DNA of 64,000 nucleotides from 2-02-FULL-45-10 sp964478235 (GCA_964478235.1 CAYZGX010000001.1:1-64000); one strand, 5' to 3'; shown: positions 47,573-57,162, counted from the first letter of the stretch. The notes: generated by a model not told the origin, from the sequence alone. Program-made: numbers and translations.

Positions 47573-50134
47573 ATGTCTTTTAACGACATTCTTAACTTAC
47601 TCGACATTGCCAACTATACCTCGTCGCCTGAGGCACTCCTTCTCCCCCTAGCTATTCTTGGGGGATTAATCATCTGCGTCATAGCCGGCCTCTTTATTCT
47701 CCGCGGAATTTTTCACAGTCGCACCCGTGAGTTTAAAGCTTTTCACAAAACAATTCTGCTCATCAAAGTTCCTAAAGAGCGCAAGAGCGACGATCAAGGC
47801 AAAGCCAGCGAAGATAACCTCAGCCAAGTTCGCGAACAAATTGCTGTGGCTGAAACGCTTTTTTCAGCTGTCTCTGGTCTCAAAAAAGAAAAAGGTTTTA
47901 CCGCTTGGCTCAGAGGTAGAAATGATCATATCTCATTTGAAATCGTCACCAAAAACAATACTATCTCTTTTTATGTTGCTGTCCCAGACAAGCTGAAAGA
48001 GTTTGTTGAACAACAGATTCATGCGCAATACCCACATGCTGAAATCACCACCGAAACTGATTACAACATCTTCCAACCACAATGCCACATTGTCGGGGCC
48101 AACTTGTGGTTCAAACACCAGTCTGCTCTCCCTTTCAAAACTTACAAAAAAATGGAGAGTGATCCACTGGTCGCCATCTTAAACCCACTCAGTAAAATCT
48201 CTCCAACTCAAGGAGCGGTGGTGCAGTTTATCGTCCGCCCAACCAGCTCATCCTGGCGCTCTGAAGGTGTTCACATCACCCGCAAAATTAAAGAAGGTCG
48301 TCGTTTTGAAGAAGTTGTTGGCGAAACCGGCCTCACCTCATTTTTACGCGGCTTTGGTAAATTTTTTAGCGTTAAATACGAAGATAAGCAACAAAAAAAC
48401 GGCGCTGGCGAACGCTACCAACTCACCCAAACCGAAGAAGACATGGTGAAAACGATTGAAGAAAAACTCAGTCGCGGCGGTCTTGAAATAACTATGCGCG
48501 TGGTGAGTTCAGCTGAAACAGTAGAAAATGCTCAGCTCAATTTAGAAAATATTATCAATGCTTTTAGCCAATACAACATCTACCGCTACGGCAATTCACT
48601 GACTGCCGCCATTCCAAGCAAACCGTATGATTTAATCCGCGATTCTATTTATCGCTCGTTTGACAACAACCATCACTACGTTCTCAACACCGAGGAGCTG
48701 GCTAGCTTTTGGCATCTCCCCCTTCCTGGCACCGAAACACCACACATCAACTGGCTCGGCGCTCGCAAAGCTCCTCCACCAACCAACATGCCAAAAGAAG
48801 GTATTATTCTTGGTCGCACCATGTACCGCGGCGAAGAAACGGTTGTTCGTATGAAACGTGAAGATCGACGCCGTCATCTCTATACTGTCGGTAAATCTGG
48901 TAGTGGTAAATCTGTCTTTATCCAAAATCTCGCTGTACAAGATATCCAAAATGGCGAAGGGGTTTGTGTTATCGATCCGCACGGTGATTTTGTGGAATAT
49001 GTACTTCAACATATCCCAAAAGATCGCGTTGATGATGTTATCTACTTCAACCCTTCCGATACTGATCGCCCAATCGGCCTCAACATGCTTGAAGCTGGAA
49101 GTGAAGAACAAAAAGATTTCATTACGCAAGAAATGATCTCCATCTTCTACAAATTGGTGACTGATCCAAGTATGATCGGCCCGATGTTTGAACACAACAT
49201 GCGGAACGTCATGTTAACCTTAATGTCTGACGTAGAGAATCCTGGTACCATCGCCGAAATCCCTCGCATGTTCACCGACGACACCTTTGTCGCCGAATGG
49301 AAGAAAAAACTCACCGATCCAGTTGTGCTCGCTTTTTGGGAAAAAGAAATGGCCAAAACCAGCGACTTCCATAAATCTGAAATGCTTGGCTATCTTATCT
49401 CCAAAGTTGGCCGCTTCGTTGAAAACAGCATGATCCGAAATATTATCGGTCAAACTCATTCTGGTTTCAACTTCCGCGAAGTTATGGATGGCAAAAAAAT
49501 CTTGCTCGTTAATTTAGCCAAAGGGTTGGTCGGTGAAATTAACGCCAACCTGCTTGGTATGATTATCGTCTCCAAGCTCCAAATGGCTGCGCTTGAACGC
49601 GCCAGCATCCCCGAAGAAGACCGTCACGACTTCTATTTATATATCGACGAATTCCAAAACTTCATCACCGATTCTATCGCCACTATTTTGTCCGAAGCTC
49701 GCAAATATCGCCTGGAGCTGGTTATTGCCCACCAATATATGAAGCAATTAGAAGATAATAAAGGCAAAACCACTGTTCGAGACGCCGTGCTCGGCAATGC
49801 CGGTACCTTGGTCAGTTTCCGTATTGGTACCGAAGACGCCGACATTCTCGCCAAAGAATTTGCCCCTGTCTTTAGCTCCTACGACCTTATCAATGTTGAG
49901 CAATATACTGCCTATATTAAACTCCTTATTGACAATACAGCGGCTAAACCGTTTAATATGCTCACCTACCCTCCAATCCCGGGCAATAAAGAGCTGGCTG
50001 CCGCTATTAAAGAGCTCTCCCGCCTCAAATATGGCCGTTCACGTGAGCTTGTCGAAGCTGAAATCGCTGAACGCGCCCAACTTGGAGTGGCAGTGGCTCA
50101 GGCTGACAACAGCCCAAATGAGCCAACCCTCTAA
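47573..50134 (+). CDS. Type IV secretion/conjugation-type DNA-pumping ATPase (VirD4/TrwB-VirB4-like)
   Basis: 853 residues. N-terminal membrane helix (about 20-45); a middle region repeated in a separate paralogue (55750-57150); then a RecA-like ATPase with Walker A TVGKSGSGKSVFIQN (about residue 439), CVIDPHGDFVEYVLQ, Walker B FYLYIDEFQNFITDS (about 689) and a QYMKQLEDN arginine-finger region. It resembles coupling or HerA/FtsK-type ATPases that move DNA or protein through a membrane. In this lineage such proteins may serve DNA uptake or secretion; the substrate is inferred only. Confidence 0.8.
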   Translation: MSFNDILNLLDIANYTSSPEALLLPLAILGGLIICVIAGLFILRGIFHSRTREFKAFHKTILLIKVPKERKSDDQGKASEDNLSQVREQIAVAETLFSAVSGLKKEKGFTAWLRGRNDHISFEIVTKNNTISFYVAVPDKLKEFVEQQIHAQYPHAEITTETDYNIFQPQCHIVGANLWFKHQSALPFKTYKKMESDPLVAILNPLSKISPTQGAVVQFIVRPTSSSWRSEGVHITRKIKEGRRFEEVVGETGLTSFLRGFGKFFSVKYEDKQQKNGAGERYQLTQTEEDMVKTIEEKLSRGGLEITMRVVSSAETVENAQLNLENIINAFSQYNIYRYGNSLTAAIPSKPYDLIRDSIYRSFDNNHHYVLNTEELASFWHLPLPGTETPHINWLGARKAPPPTNMPKEGIILGRTMYRGEETVVRMKREDRRRHLYTVGKSGSGKSVFIQNLAVQDIQNGEGVCVIDPHGDFVEYVLQHIPKDRVDDVIYFNPSDTDRPIGLNMLEAGSEEQKDFITQEMISIFYKLVTDPSMIGPMFEHNMRNVMLTLMSDVENPGTIAEIPRMFTDDTFVAEWKKKLTDPVVLAFWEKEMAKTSDFHKSEMLGYLISKVGRFVENSMIRNIIGQTHSGFNFREVMDGKKILLVNLAKGLVGEINANLLGMIIVSKLQMAALERASIPEEDRHDFYLYIDEFQNFITDSIATILSEARKYRLELVIAHQYMKQLEDNKGKTTVRDAVLGNAGTLVSFRIGTEDADILAKEFAPVFSSYDLINVEQYTAYIKLLIDNTAAKPFNMLTYPPIPGNKELAAAIKELSRLKYGRSRELVEAEIAERAQLGVAVAQADNSPNEPTL

Positions 50135-50143
50135 TCTACTTGT

Positions 50144-51748
50144 ATGACCACTATCTACCGAAAGTACCGCCCACAAACATTTTCTGCCCTGGCTGATCAG
50201 GATCATATTGCAACCACTCTTCAAAATGAAATTATCATGGGCACTATCGCCCATGCCTACCTCTTTTCTGGCCCACGCGGTGTTGGTAAAACCACCTCCG
50301 CTCGTTTGCTCGCCAAAGCAGTCAACTGCACCAAGCGAGACAAAAAAAGCGGTGAGCCATGCGATGCCTGCGACATGTGCCAAGCAATTAGCGCTGGACG
50401 TTGTATCGATGTTATTGAAATTGATGCTGCGTCCCAGACCGGCGTTGATAATGTGCGCGAAAATATTATTGACAACGCGCAATTCAAACCAACAAGCGCT
50501 GCCTACAAAGTCTTCATCATTGATGAAGTCCACATGTTGTCCACCAACGCTTTCAATGCTCTCCTCAAAACACTCGAAGAACCACCAGCTCATGTTGTAT
50601 TTATTTTAGCCACCACCGAGCTCCACAAACTTCCAGCCACAGTCATCTCTCGCTGTCAGCGTTTTCATTTCAAAAAAATCAGCTACGACAAAATGCTCGC
50701 CACCCTCCAAGATATTTGCGCGCAAGAAGAAGTTGATGTAGCCAAAGATGTTCTTGATAGAATCATTATCAAAAGCGATGGTGGGCTTCGCGATGCCGAA
50801 AGCTTGCTCGGACAAGTCTTGTCACTCCATCTCAAAAAAATTACCGCTCGCGATGTCGAGCTTCTTCTGCCAACCTCCAACGGCGATAGTATTATTGAAT
50901 TTTTAGAAACAATTATCCGAAAAAAATCTGCCAAAGACGCACTCACTATAGTTCATCGTCAAATCGACGACGGTGTAGCCCCTGAGCAATTTATTCTAAC
51001 CGTGCTTGAAGCTCTCCGCGCCATGCTCACCGTCAAAGCTATCGGTGATACCAAACATCTTGATGTTGATTTTAGCACTTCCGCCCTCGCTACTATCCAA
51101 AAACTTGGCGAACTCGTTGACAACCCAGAGCTTATCGCCATGATTGACGCTGGCATCAAGCGCCGCGTCGAAACCAAACAAGCCCCACTCCCAGAACTAC
51201 CGCTGGAGCTATTAACCGTTGAGCTTGTTCTTATCGTTGAAAAAAAGCTTCCTCCACCTCAGATAAAAAACGAACCACTACCTGAGCCAGTCGTGCGGAA
51301 AATCACAACAGCAGAAGCAGCTCCAACACAACCTCCAAAAAATACAGCCAAAGCAATTGTCGAAGCACCAACAGCGCCAACCCCCGCCGCTGAACTACCA
51401 AAAACCACCGTTCGCGGAGGTACTGTCACCACCACCATTGAAGATCTCAAAAAACGCTGGAGCGAAGTAATGACGAAAATGACCGAAGTCTATCCATCAC
51501 TCGTTTTGGTACTCAATATGGCTATACCAAAACAAATTGTTGGCGACCAACTTATCTTGAGTGTTCCCTACAGTTTCCACAAAGATAAGATTGATGAAGG
51601 TAAATCTCGCCGTACGCTCGAGAGTGTTTTAGAAGCTTGTTTTAATGAAAAAATTTTTATATCCTGCACTGTTGATGCTGCCCCTGCCCCAACCGAGAAC
51701 GTGATAAATGATCTTGCCTTAGCTTTTGGTGGGCAGGTCGTTGAATAG
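50144..51748 (+). CDS. dnaX: DNA polymerase III subunit gamma/tau
   Basis: 534 residues. Clamp-loader ATPase: GPRGVGKTTSARLLAKA (Walker A), four-Cys zinc module (CTKRDKKSGEPCDACDMC), FIIDEVHMLSTNAFNALLKT (Walker B) and TTELHKLPATVISRCQRF (sensor 1). Pro/Ala-rich linker (about 375-430) and a C-terminal domain (DLKKRWSEVMTKMTEVYPSL). No obvious frameshift site for a gamma form was looked for in depth. Starts 9 nt after the ATPase gene. Confidence 0.95.
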   Translation: MTTIYRKYRPQTFSALADQDHIATTLQNEIIMGTIAHAYLFSGPRGVGKTTSARLLAKAVNCTKRDKKSGEPCDACDMCQAISAGRCIDVIEIDAASQTGVDNVRENIIDNAQFKPTSAAYKVFIIDEVHMLSTNAFNALLKTLEEPPAHVVFILATTELHKLPATVISRCQRFHFKKISYDKMLATLQDICAQEEVDVAKDVLDRIIIKSDGGLRDAESLLGQVLSLHLKKITARDVELLLPTSNGDSIIEFLETIIRKKSAKDALTIVHRQIDDGVAPEQFILTVLEALRAMLTVKAIGDTKHLDVDFSTSALATIQKLGELVDNPELIAMIDAGIKRRVETKQAPLPELPLELLTVELVLIVEKKLPPPQIKNEPLPEPVVRKITTAEAAPTQPPKNTAKAIVEAPTAPTPAAELPKTTVRGGTVTTTIEDLKKRWSEVMTKMTEVYPSLVLVLNMAIPKQIVGDQLILSVPYSFHKDKIDEGKSRRTLESVLEACFNEKIFISCTVDAAPAPTENVINDLALAFGGQVVE

Positions 51749-51752
51749 TGCT

Positions 51753-52580
51753 ATGAAAAAAATAACTTTTGCCCTAACCAGTCTAGCGACCATCGCTCTC
51801 ACCCCACTCACCGCTCACGGCGCCACTGTCGTTGATTTACCAGTGCCACACATCTGGGAAATTCCCGACGGCGTCTGGGTCAAACCGTGGAACAACGCCT
51901 GCGAGGAAGCGGCAATTGTTATGGTTGAAGATTTTTACCTCAGCCGCGGAGAAGTGAAACTCCCACCAAAAGAAATTAAAGCAAAACTATGGCCGTTGTT
52001 TACTTGGGAAGACAGAATCTTTGGTAGCAATGCCGACACCGACTCGTTTCGCACCAACCGGATTATTAATGAATACAGTTCATTTTCTGGTACCGTAAAA
52101 AAGAATCCAACCCTACAAGAAATCAAAGCTGAACTCGACGCCGGACGACCAATTATCTCGTTTCATTACGGTTACGGCCTCAACAATCCGCATCACCGTT
52201 TCCGTCGGGGCGGCTCGTCCTACCATGTCATTGTTTTGACCGGTTATGACGACACCAAACAAGAATTCATGACTAACGACTCCGAGATGAAAGATGGGCT
52301 TGACTATCGCTACCCATATGCTACTATTATGGACACTTTGCATGATTTCGACCACAAACGAATGAAGGCCGACGGAGTGCCGGTAGTTATCTTTACTGAG
52401 CCAAAACAGCTCGTCAAAGCCGAGGGTGGTAGTCGTCTTTTCTTGATTGAAAACGGCACCAAACGCTACATCACCCATCCAACTGTTTTCAAAAATCGTC
52501 GCTGGTCGTGGAATGCTATAAAAACAATCAGCAAAGCCACCCTTGATGCCTACCCTACCGGGGAAGCTATCAAGCCATAA
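51753..52580 (+). CDS. Secreted C39-like cysteine peptidase
   Basis: 275 residues from ATG 51753. Signal peptide MKKITFALTSLATIALTPLTAHG. WNNACEEAAIVMVEDFYL carries the catalytic-type Cys of the Peptidase_C39_2 family, GGSSYHVIVLTGYD the His, and MTNDSEM the Asp/Asn. About 50 C-terminal residues (RLFLIENGTKRYITHPTVF) look like a short repeat seen in other CPR exported proteins. Substrate unknown. It follows dnaX by 4 nt. Confidence 0.75.
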   Translation: MKKITFALTSLATIALTPLTAHGATVVDLPVPHIWEIPDGVWVKPWNNACEEAAIVMVEDFYLSRGEVKLPPKEIKAKLWPLFTWEDRIFGSNADTDSFRTNRIINEYSSFSGTVKKNPTLQEIKAELDAGRPIISFHYGYGLNNPHHRFRRGGSSYHVIVLTGYDDTKQEFMTNDSEMKDGLDYRYPYATIMDTLHDFDHKRMKADGVPVVIFTEPKQLVKAEGGSRLFLIENGTKRYITHPTVFKNRRWSWNAIKTISKATLDAYPTGEAIKP

Positions 52581-52588
52581 CCACCAAT

Positions 52589-52659
52589 TGCCCGATCGTC
52601 TAATGGTAGGACAACGGACTCTGAATCCGTTTATCTTGGTTCGAATCCAAGTTGGGCAG
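52589..52659 (+). tRNA. tRNA-Gln (CTG)
   Basis: 71 nt. Acceptor TGCCCGA/TTGGGCA, anticodon stem ACGGA/TCCGT with loop CTCTGAA (anticodon CTG), T-arm CTTGG-TTCGAAT-CCAAG. CCA is not encoded. It starts 8 nt after the C39-like gene, so it may be cut from that transcript. Confidence 0.92.
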
Positions 52660-52800
52660 CACAGTTTTTTCAGCCTTGACTACCGCAGAGTGTCTGGCGA
52701 CAGGTCTCCCGGAGGGAGCGCCCCTACACGATGAAGCAGTAGTAATTAAAACCGGCTTTAGAGTCAGGTTTTTTATTTTTAATAGCGTTAGCTCATAACT
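52660..52800 (+). promoter_or_regulatory. tRNA-Gln to terC leader with two hairpins
   Basis: A GC-rich hairpin GGCG-acaggt-CTCCC-gga-GGGAG-CGCC (52694-52720) and an intrinsic terminator (AAAACCGGCT/AGTC-A-GGTTTT, 52748-52772, then T-rich). The terminator either ends the tRNA transcript or forms an attenuator before terC. terC genes elsewhere often have a manganese riboswitch, but I do not see its conserved loops here. Confidence 0.5.
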
Positions 52801-53721
52801 ATGGACATACAAACATTACTCTGGGCAGTCTTTGGGGCTTTGATTGTCGGCTTCTTGGTGGTTGACCTAGGATTTTTTAACAAGACAAGTCATCGAGTGG
52901 AATTTAAATCAGCCCTCTATCAATCACTCTTCTGGGTGGCGATGGCTCTTGGCTTTGGTGCGCTCATTTATTTTTTCCAAGACAAAGAATTGGCTGCGCA
53001 ATTTTTGAGTGCCTACGTCACCGAAAAAATGCTCTCTGTCGACAATTTGTTTGTCATCATGCTTATTTTTAGCTTCTTTAATTTAGAGGAAAAATATCAT
53101 CATCGCGTTTTGTTCTGGGGTATCCTCGGCGCCATTGTTTTCCGTGGGGTGTTTATTACCGCCGGATCGCTCATCATCCAACAATTCCACTGGGTGCTCT
53201 ATGTTTTTGGCGCTATCCTGCTCTACACCGGTATTAAACTACTCAACGACAAAAAAGAAGAACATGTCGATTTTAATAACAACAAAGTTATTAAGCTCGC
53301 TCGCAAATACCTCCCTTTCACTCCGAACCACCACGGTGGCAAATTCTTTCTCCGCGAAAATGGTAAATTCTATTTTACCTCTCTGTTCCTCACCATCCTC
53401 TTAGTTGAAGCGACTGACATTATTTTCGCCGTTGATTCTATCCCGGCAGTCTTTGCTATTTCGCAAAACTTATTCATTGTTTTCACCTCCAACATCTTCG
53501 CTATCATGGGGCTTCGCGCTTTGTTCTTCCTCATTGAAAATGTTTTACACCGCTTTCACCATCTCCAAAAAGGTTTGGCTTTTATCCTGGTATTTATTGG
53601 GCTCAAAATGCTGGCTGGCATCTTCCATTTTCACCTCTCCTCCATGGTTTCGTTTGGTATTATCATGGGTGCCCTAATCTCTTCCATCGTTCTTTCAATG
53701 ATTTTTCCGAAAAAAATCTAA
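52801..53721 (+). CDS. TerC/Alx-family membrane protein
   Basis: 306 residues, about nine hydrophobic segments. The family core is clear: YVTEKMLSVDNLFVIMLIF (acidic E-x(5)-DN motif in a helix) and LLVEATDIIFAVDSIPAVFA, where the ExxDxxxxxDS motif is typical. Members such as Alx export manganese or support metal loading of secreted proteins. Full length for the family. Confidence 0.9.
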   Translation: MDIQTLLWAVFGALIVGFLVVDLGFFNKTSHRVEFKSALYQSLFWVAMALGFGALIYFFQDKELAAQFLSAYVTEKMLSVDNLFVIMLIFSFFNLEEKYHHRVLFWGILGAIVFRGVFITAGSLIIQQFHWVLYVFGAILLYTGIKLLNDKKEEHVDFNNNKVIKLARKYLPFTPNHHGGKFFLRENGKFYFTSLFLTILLVEATDIIFAVDSIPAVFAISQNLFIVFTSNIFAIMGLRALFFLIENVLHRFHHLQKGLAFILVFIGLKMLAGIFHFHLSSMVSFGIIMGALISSIVLSMIFPKKI

Positions 53722-53732
53722 GCGTTCCCCTT

Positions 53733-53761
53733 GATTTTTTGCAGAATCTATGCTAGGATAG
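53733..53761 (+). promoter_or_regulatory. folD promoter
   Basis: TTGATT-N17-TAGGAT with an extended TG; leader about 17 nt. Confidence 0.6.
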
Positions 53762-53783
53762 CCCCATTATTTACTCCCATTCT

Positions 53784-54620
53784 ATGGCCATAATCGACGG
53801 TAAAGCCCTTGCCCAAACAATTGAAAAGACTGTCGCTGAACGAGTTTCGCGCCTCAAACAACAAGGAATCACTCCTGAGCTCCATGTTATTTTGGTTGGT
53901 GAAAACAAAGCTTCACAAAGCTATGTCAACAACAAGGCCAAAGCTGCCCTTCGCGTGGGAATGCATTTTGCGCTCCACGAATTGCCAGAGACAACCACTG
54001 AACAAGAACTTCTTGAAACAATCGCCACCCTCCAACAAAACCCTCGTCTCTCTGGCCTCATTATTCAGATCCCTCTTCCAGAACATTTGTATACTGAAAA
54101 AGTTTTAAACGCTATTAGACCAGAAAACGACATCGACTGTCTCACCAACACCAATCTTGGTCGTTTGGTTATGAATAATCCCCTCTTCGTTCCACCAACT
54201 CCAGCTGCCGCCATGGCGATTATTGAGCACCTCGGCATGTCTGTCAAAGGAAAAAATATCACGGTCATTGGCACTGGCGCTTTAGTTGGCAAGCCGCTCG
54301 CCATTATGCTCATCAACGCTGGCGCAAGTGTTACGACTATTAACAGCCGCTCCACTAGTGTAGTTGAAAAATGCCTCTCCGCCGATATTATCATCACCGG
54401 CGTTGGCAAGAAAAATATCCTCAAAGCTGAAATGGTCAAACCAGGCGCAGTTGTCATCGACACCGGCTTTGTCTACGAGAACGGCATTGTCTCTGGTGAC
54501 ACTGATTTCGCTGAAGTCTCAAAAATTGCCGGCCACATCACCCCAACTCCTGGCGGCGTCGGCCCGGTCACTATCGCGCAACTTCTCACTAACACCGTTC
54601 TGGCTCAAGAAAACAAATAA
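53784..54620 (+). CDS. folD: Methylenetetrahydrofolate dehydrogenase/cyclohydrolase
   Basis: 278 residues. SQSYVNNKAKAALRVGM holds the catalytic Lys of the YxxxK motif, LIIQIPLPEHL the PLP-like substrate loop, TVIGTGALVGKPLAIML the NADP-binding Rossmann turn, and TPTPGGVGPVTIAQLLTNT the C-terminal signature. It interconverts one-carbon units for nucleotide and formyl-Met synthesis. Followed by a T-rich terminator. Confidence 0.95.
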   Translation: MAIIDGKALAQTIEKTVAERVSRLKQQGITPELHVILVGENKASQSYVNNKAKAALRVGMHFALHELPETTTEQELLETIATLQQNPRLSGLIIQIPLPEHLYTEKVLNAIRPENDIDCLTNTNLGRLVMNNPLFVPPTPAAAMAIIEHLGMSVKGKNITVIGTGALVGKPLAIMLINAGASVTTINSRSTSVVEKCLSADIIITGVGKKNILKAEMVKPGAVVIDTGFVYENGIVSGDTDFAEVSKIAGHITPTPGGVGPVTIAQLLTNTVLAQENK

Positions 54621-54631
54621 CACCCCCTCAC

Positions 54632-54660
54632 AACAACATCTTCCCAGATGTTGTTTTTTT
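54632..54660 (+). terminator. folD terminator
   Basis: AACAACATC/GATGTTGTT stem followed by TTTTT. Confidence 0.85.
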
Positions 54661-54671
54661 ATCCCTAATCA

Positions 54672-54700
54672 TTGACTTTTGCCCAGTTTATGCGTATACT
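54672..54700 (+). promoter_or_regulatory. dus promoter
   Basis: TTGACT-N17-TATACT; leader about 8 nt. Confidence 0.7.
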
Positions 54701-54715
54701 ATCGGCTCATATCCT

Positions 54716-55708
54716 ATGAAAAACTTCTGGCAAAAACTCAAACGACCTATCTTTGTTCTCGCGCCAATGGCTAATGTCACTGACGCGGCTTTTCGTCGTC
54801 TCATTGCCAAATACGGCAAACCAGATATTACCTGGACAGAATTCGTCTCCTGCGATGGGCTCCAATCCCCTGGTCGTCCTAATATCATGATTGACCTTAA
54901 ATACAGCGAAGCCGAACGACCAATCCTCATGCAAGTCTTTGGGTCTAAACCAGAAAACTTCTATAAGACCGCCCTTTTAGCTCAAGAGCTTGGTTTTGAT
55001 GGCATTGATATCAACATGGGCTGCCCTGACCGCAATGTAGAAAAACAAGGAGCCGGCGCTTGTCTTATTAAAAACCCAAAACTCGCTCAAGAAATTATCC
55101 TCGCTACCAAACGCGGAGCTGGCGATCTTCCTGTATCTGTTAAAACTCGTATTGGTTACAACAAAAACGAACTTGCCACTTGGCTCCCGGCTATTCTTGA
55201 AACCGAACCAGCTGCTATTACGATTCATTGTCGTACCCGCAAAGAAATGTCGCTAGTCCCAGCTCGCTGGGAACATGTCGCTGAAGCAGTCGCTCTCCGT
55301 GATAAATATAGCTCGCGAGAAAAAACTCTTATTCTCGGCAATGGCGATATTAAAAATATTGAAGAGGGTTACGCTAAAGTAAAAGAAACTGGAGCTGACG
55401 GTGTTATGATTGGTCGTGGTATTTTTGGCAACCCATGGTGCTTTACCAATGTTGATGCTGTACGCGAAGGCCAACCAGATGCTGCGCCGGTAAGTATTGA
55501 AGAAAAACTCCGTGTCATGATTGAGCACACCTATCTTTTCGAAGAATTAATGGTCGCTCACAAGAGTTTTGAAATTATGAAAAAACACTATAAAGCCTAT
55601 GTTCATGGTTTTAATGGTGCCAAAGAATTACGCCTCGAACTTATGGAGCAGGCCAAAACTGCCGCTGATGTTGAGCGCATTACCAAAAAACACTTTCCCA
55701 ACCTGTAA
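54716..55708 (+). CDS. dus: tRNA-dihydrouridine synthase
   Basis: 330 residues, FMN-dependent TIM barrel. LAPMANVTDAAFRRLIAKYG, DINMGCPDRNVEKQGAGACLI (catalytic Cys), VKTRIGYNK, ITIHCRTRKEM, GNGDIKN and GADGVMIGRGIFGNPW are the standard Dus motifs. It reduces uridines in tRNA D-loops. Which Dus subfamily (A/B/C) applies is not settled. Confidence 0.93.
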   Translation: MKNFWQKLKRPIFVLAPMANVTDAAFRRLIAKYGKPDITWTEFVSCDGLQSPGRPNIMIDLKYSEAERPILMQVFGSKPENFYKTALLAQELGFDGIDINMGCPDRNVEKQGAGACLIKNPKLAQEIILATKRGAGDLPVSVKTRIGYNKNELATWLPAILETEPAAITIHCRTRKEMSLVPARWEHVAEAVALRDKYSSREKTLILGNGDIKNIEEGYAKVKETGADGVMIGRGIFGNPWCFTNVDAVREGQPDAAPVSIEEKLRVMIEHTYLFEELMVAHKSFEIMKKHYKAYVHGFNGAKELRLELMEQAKTAADVERITKKHFPNL

Positions 55709-55712
55709 ATAA

Positions 55713-55740
55713 AAAAACTGTACTCTCAAGTACAGTTTTT
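55713..55740. terminator. Bidirectional terminator
   Basis: AAAAACTGTACT/AGTACAGTTTTT stem with CTCA loop between convergent genes. Confidence 0.88.
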
Positions 55741-55749
55741 TTATTAGTG

Positions 55750-57150
55750 TTACGCAAACGGCAAATCATCAGGCGCTTCTTCATGAGCTGGGGCAGACGG
55801 CAAAGGCTCACCCTTTTTACGAAGCGGAATCTCGCTTGTCTCGGTCGGAAGCCCTGCTGGTGGCTCAGATTTCTTGTGCCCAGCCTTTTGAAGCATCGGG
55901 GTCTTCACGAATGGCAATGGGAAGTGCCAAATTGTCGCTAATTCTTCGATATTAAGCACGTACCCGTCACACCCTGCCCATTTCATCTTACGCCCTTGAA
56001 AAGCGCTCATAAAGCTATTTTTGAGGACATTACTCTTCTTATGCTTTGAGTCGTAATGAGCGTGCGTTCCCATGTGTGGAACGATAGAGTTGCTGCTCAA
56101 AATAGAGAACTGGCCCATCGCCCCAACAAACCCTTCAACACAGCGGTTTGGGCTAAAAACATTCTTCTTGGCAGAATACAACAGGCGCATTTTAGACTTA
56201 AAACCAATCTTAGATAGTTTATCTTCAATAAACTCAATCGTTGTTTTCATACCCGGCGTAAGCGCTTCTGCACTCCCGTGATCTGCCCCGTGATCGCCGT
56301 GCGCCCCTTCAAAGTTCCAGGTAATAATATTACGCAATTCTTGAAGAATAAAATCTGGCACAGCGAGCAGCGCTGCAGCAATACCGCCACCATGATGACC
56401 GTGGCCACCACCACTCATTAAATCTTTGGCGAGCGCAATCCCCTTTTCTTTCCAACTGTTATCTATTGGTTCAATAATAAGTTGCATCCAAACATTTTCA
56501 CCTTTGGCAATGCGAGAGAAGTTTTCCAAAATAGCCGCCATCGGATCGCTAAACACGGCGTCTTTACTCAAATTATATTGAAACTCGTCATAGGTGCGGA
56601 TTGGATATGCATCAGCCGAAGCGAGCTTAAATTCCATACCAAGCAAATCATACTCAGCGTCAGGATATTTGGCAGGAATATTTGTCACATAGTCTTCCAC
56701 CTCAGTAATTTGCGCTTCGGTATACTGAGCGTAAATCGCTGCTTCCACCAAATCTTGATATTCTTTTTCAGTCCGAATTAAAAACTGAATATATCCCTCA
56801 ATACTAATAATTTCAAAGCTGAAAGTTTTTTGCTTGTGACCGGTCCAAAATTTAGCTTGAACATCAGCATGACCAAGCGTACCAGAAATTTGGGCAAAGA
56901 TCTGCTCCACCGCTTTTGGCGACTGAATAAACATTGGCGGGATATCGACAGCTAGAAGCACCCACTCCCAATGAGCAATACCTTTTTTAGTACGGTATTC
57001 CACCCACATGGCCGCTCCTTTGGTGAACATAAACGAAGCCAACGGCAACCACAAACCAAGCGCAAAAACAACTTTCGCCTGCTCTAGCAAGGAAAGCCCA
57101 AGAAAGGTTGTCCAAAATGACAGATCTATAGTAAGCGTGTCGAAAAACAT
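55750..57150 (-). CDS. Stand-alone paralogue of the ATPase N-terminal half, membrane protein
   Basis: 466 residues with one or two N-terminal hydrophobic segments and no Walker motifs. Regions match the 47573 ATPase in order: IQFLIRTEKEYQDLVEAAIYAQYTEAQIT against its SFYVAVPDKLKEFVEQQIHAQYPHAEIT; DPMAAILENFSRI against DPLVAILNPLSKI; and YVLNIEELATIWHFPLPFVKTP against its YVLNTEELASFWHLPLPGTETP. A His/Gly-rich insertion (GGGHGHHGGG, HGDHGADHG) is unique to it. It may be a non-catalytic partner of the ATPase or of the Sec cluster beside it (inference). Confidence 0.7.
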   Translation of the reverse strand: MFFDTLTIDLSFWTTFLGLSLLEQAKVVFALGLWLPLASFMFTKGAAMWVEYRTKKGIAHWEWVLLAVDIPPMFIQSPKAVEQIFAQISGTLGHADVQAKFWTGHKQKTFSFEIISIEGYIQFLIRTEKEYQDLVEAAIYAQYTEAQITEVEDYVTNIPAKYPDAEYDLLGMEFKLASADAYPIRTYDEFQYNLSKDAVFSDPMAAILENFSRIAKGENVWMQLIIEPIDNSWKEKGIALAKDLMSGGGHGHHGGGIAAALLAVPDFILQELRNIITWNFEGAHGDHGADHGSAEALTPGMKTTIEFIEDKLSKIGFKSKMRLLYSAKKNVFSPNRCVEGFVGAMGQFSILSSNSIVPHMGTHAHYDSKHKKSNVLKNSFMSAFQGRKMKWAGCDGYVLNIEELATIWHFPLPFVKTPMLQKAGHKKSEPPAGLPTETSEIPLRKKGEPLPSAPAHEEAPDDLPFA

Positions 57151-57162
57151 ACCAGTCTAAGA

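Noticed and set aside
52543..52734. Plus-strand frame of 63 codons across tRNA-Gln
   Set aside because: It runs through the tRNA and the intergenic hairpin and has no protein-like composition.
52660..52800. yybP-ykoY manganese riboswitch before terC
   Set aside because: Its conserved internal-loop sequences were not found; only generic hairpins are visible.
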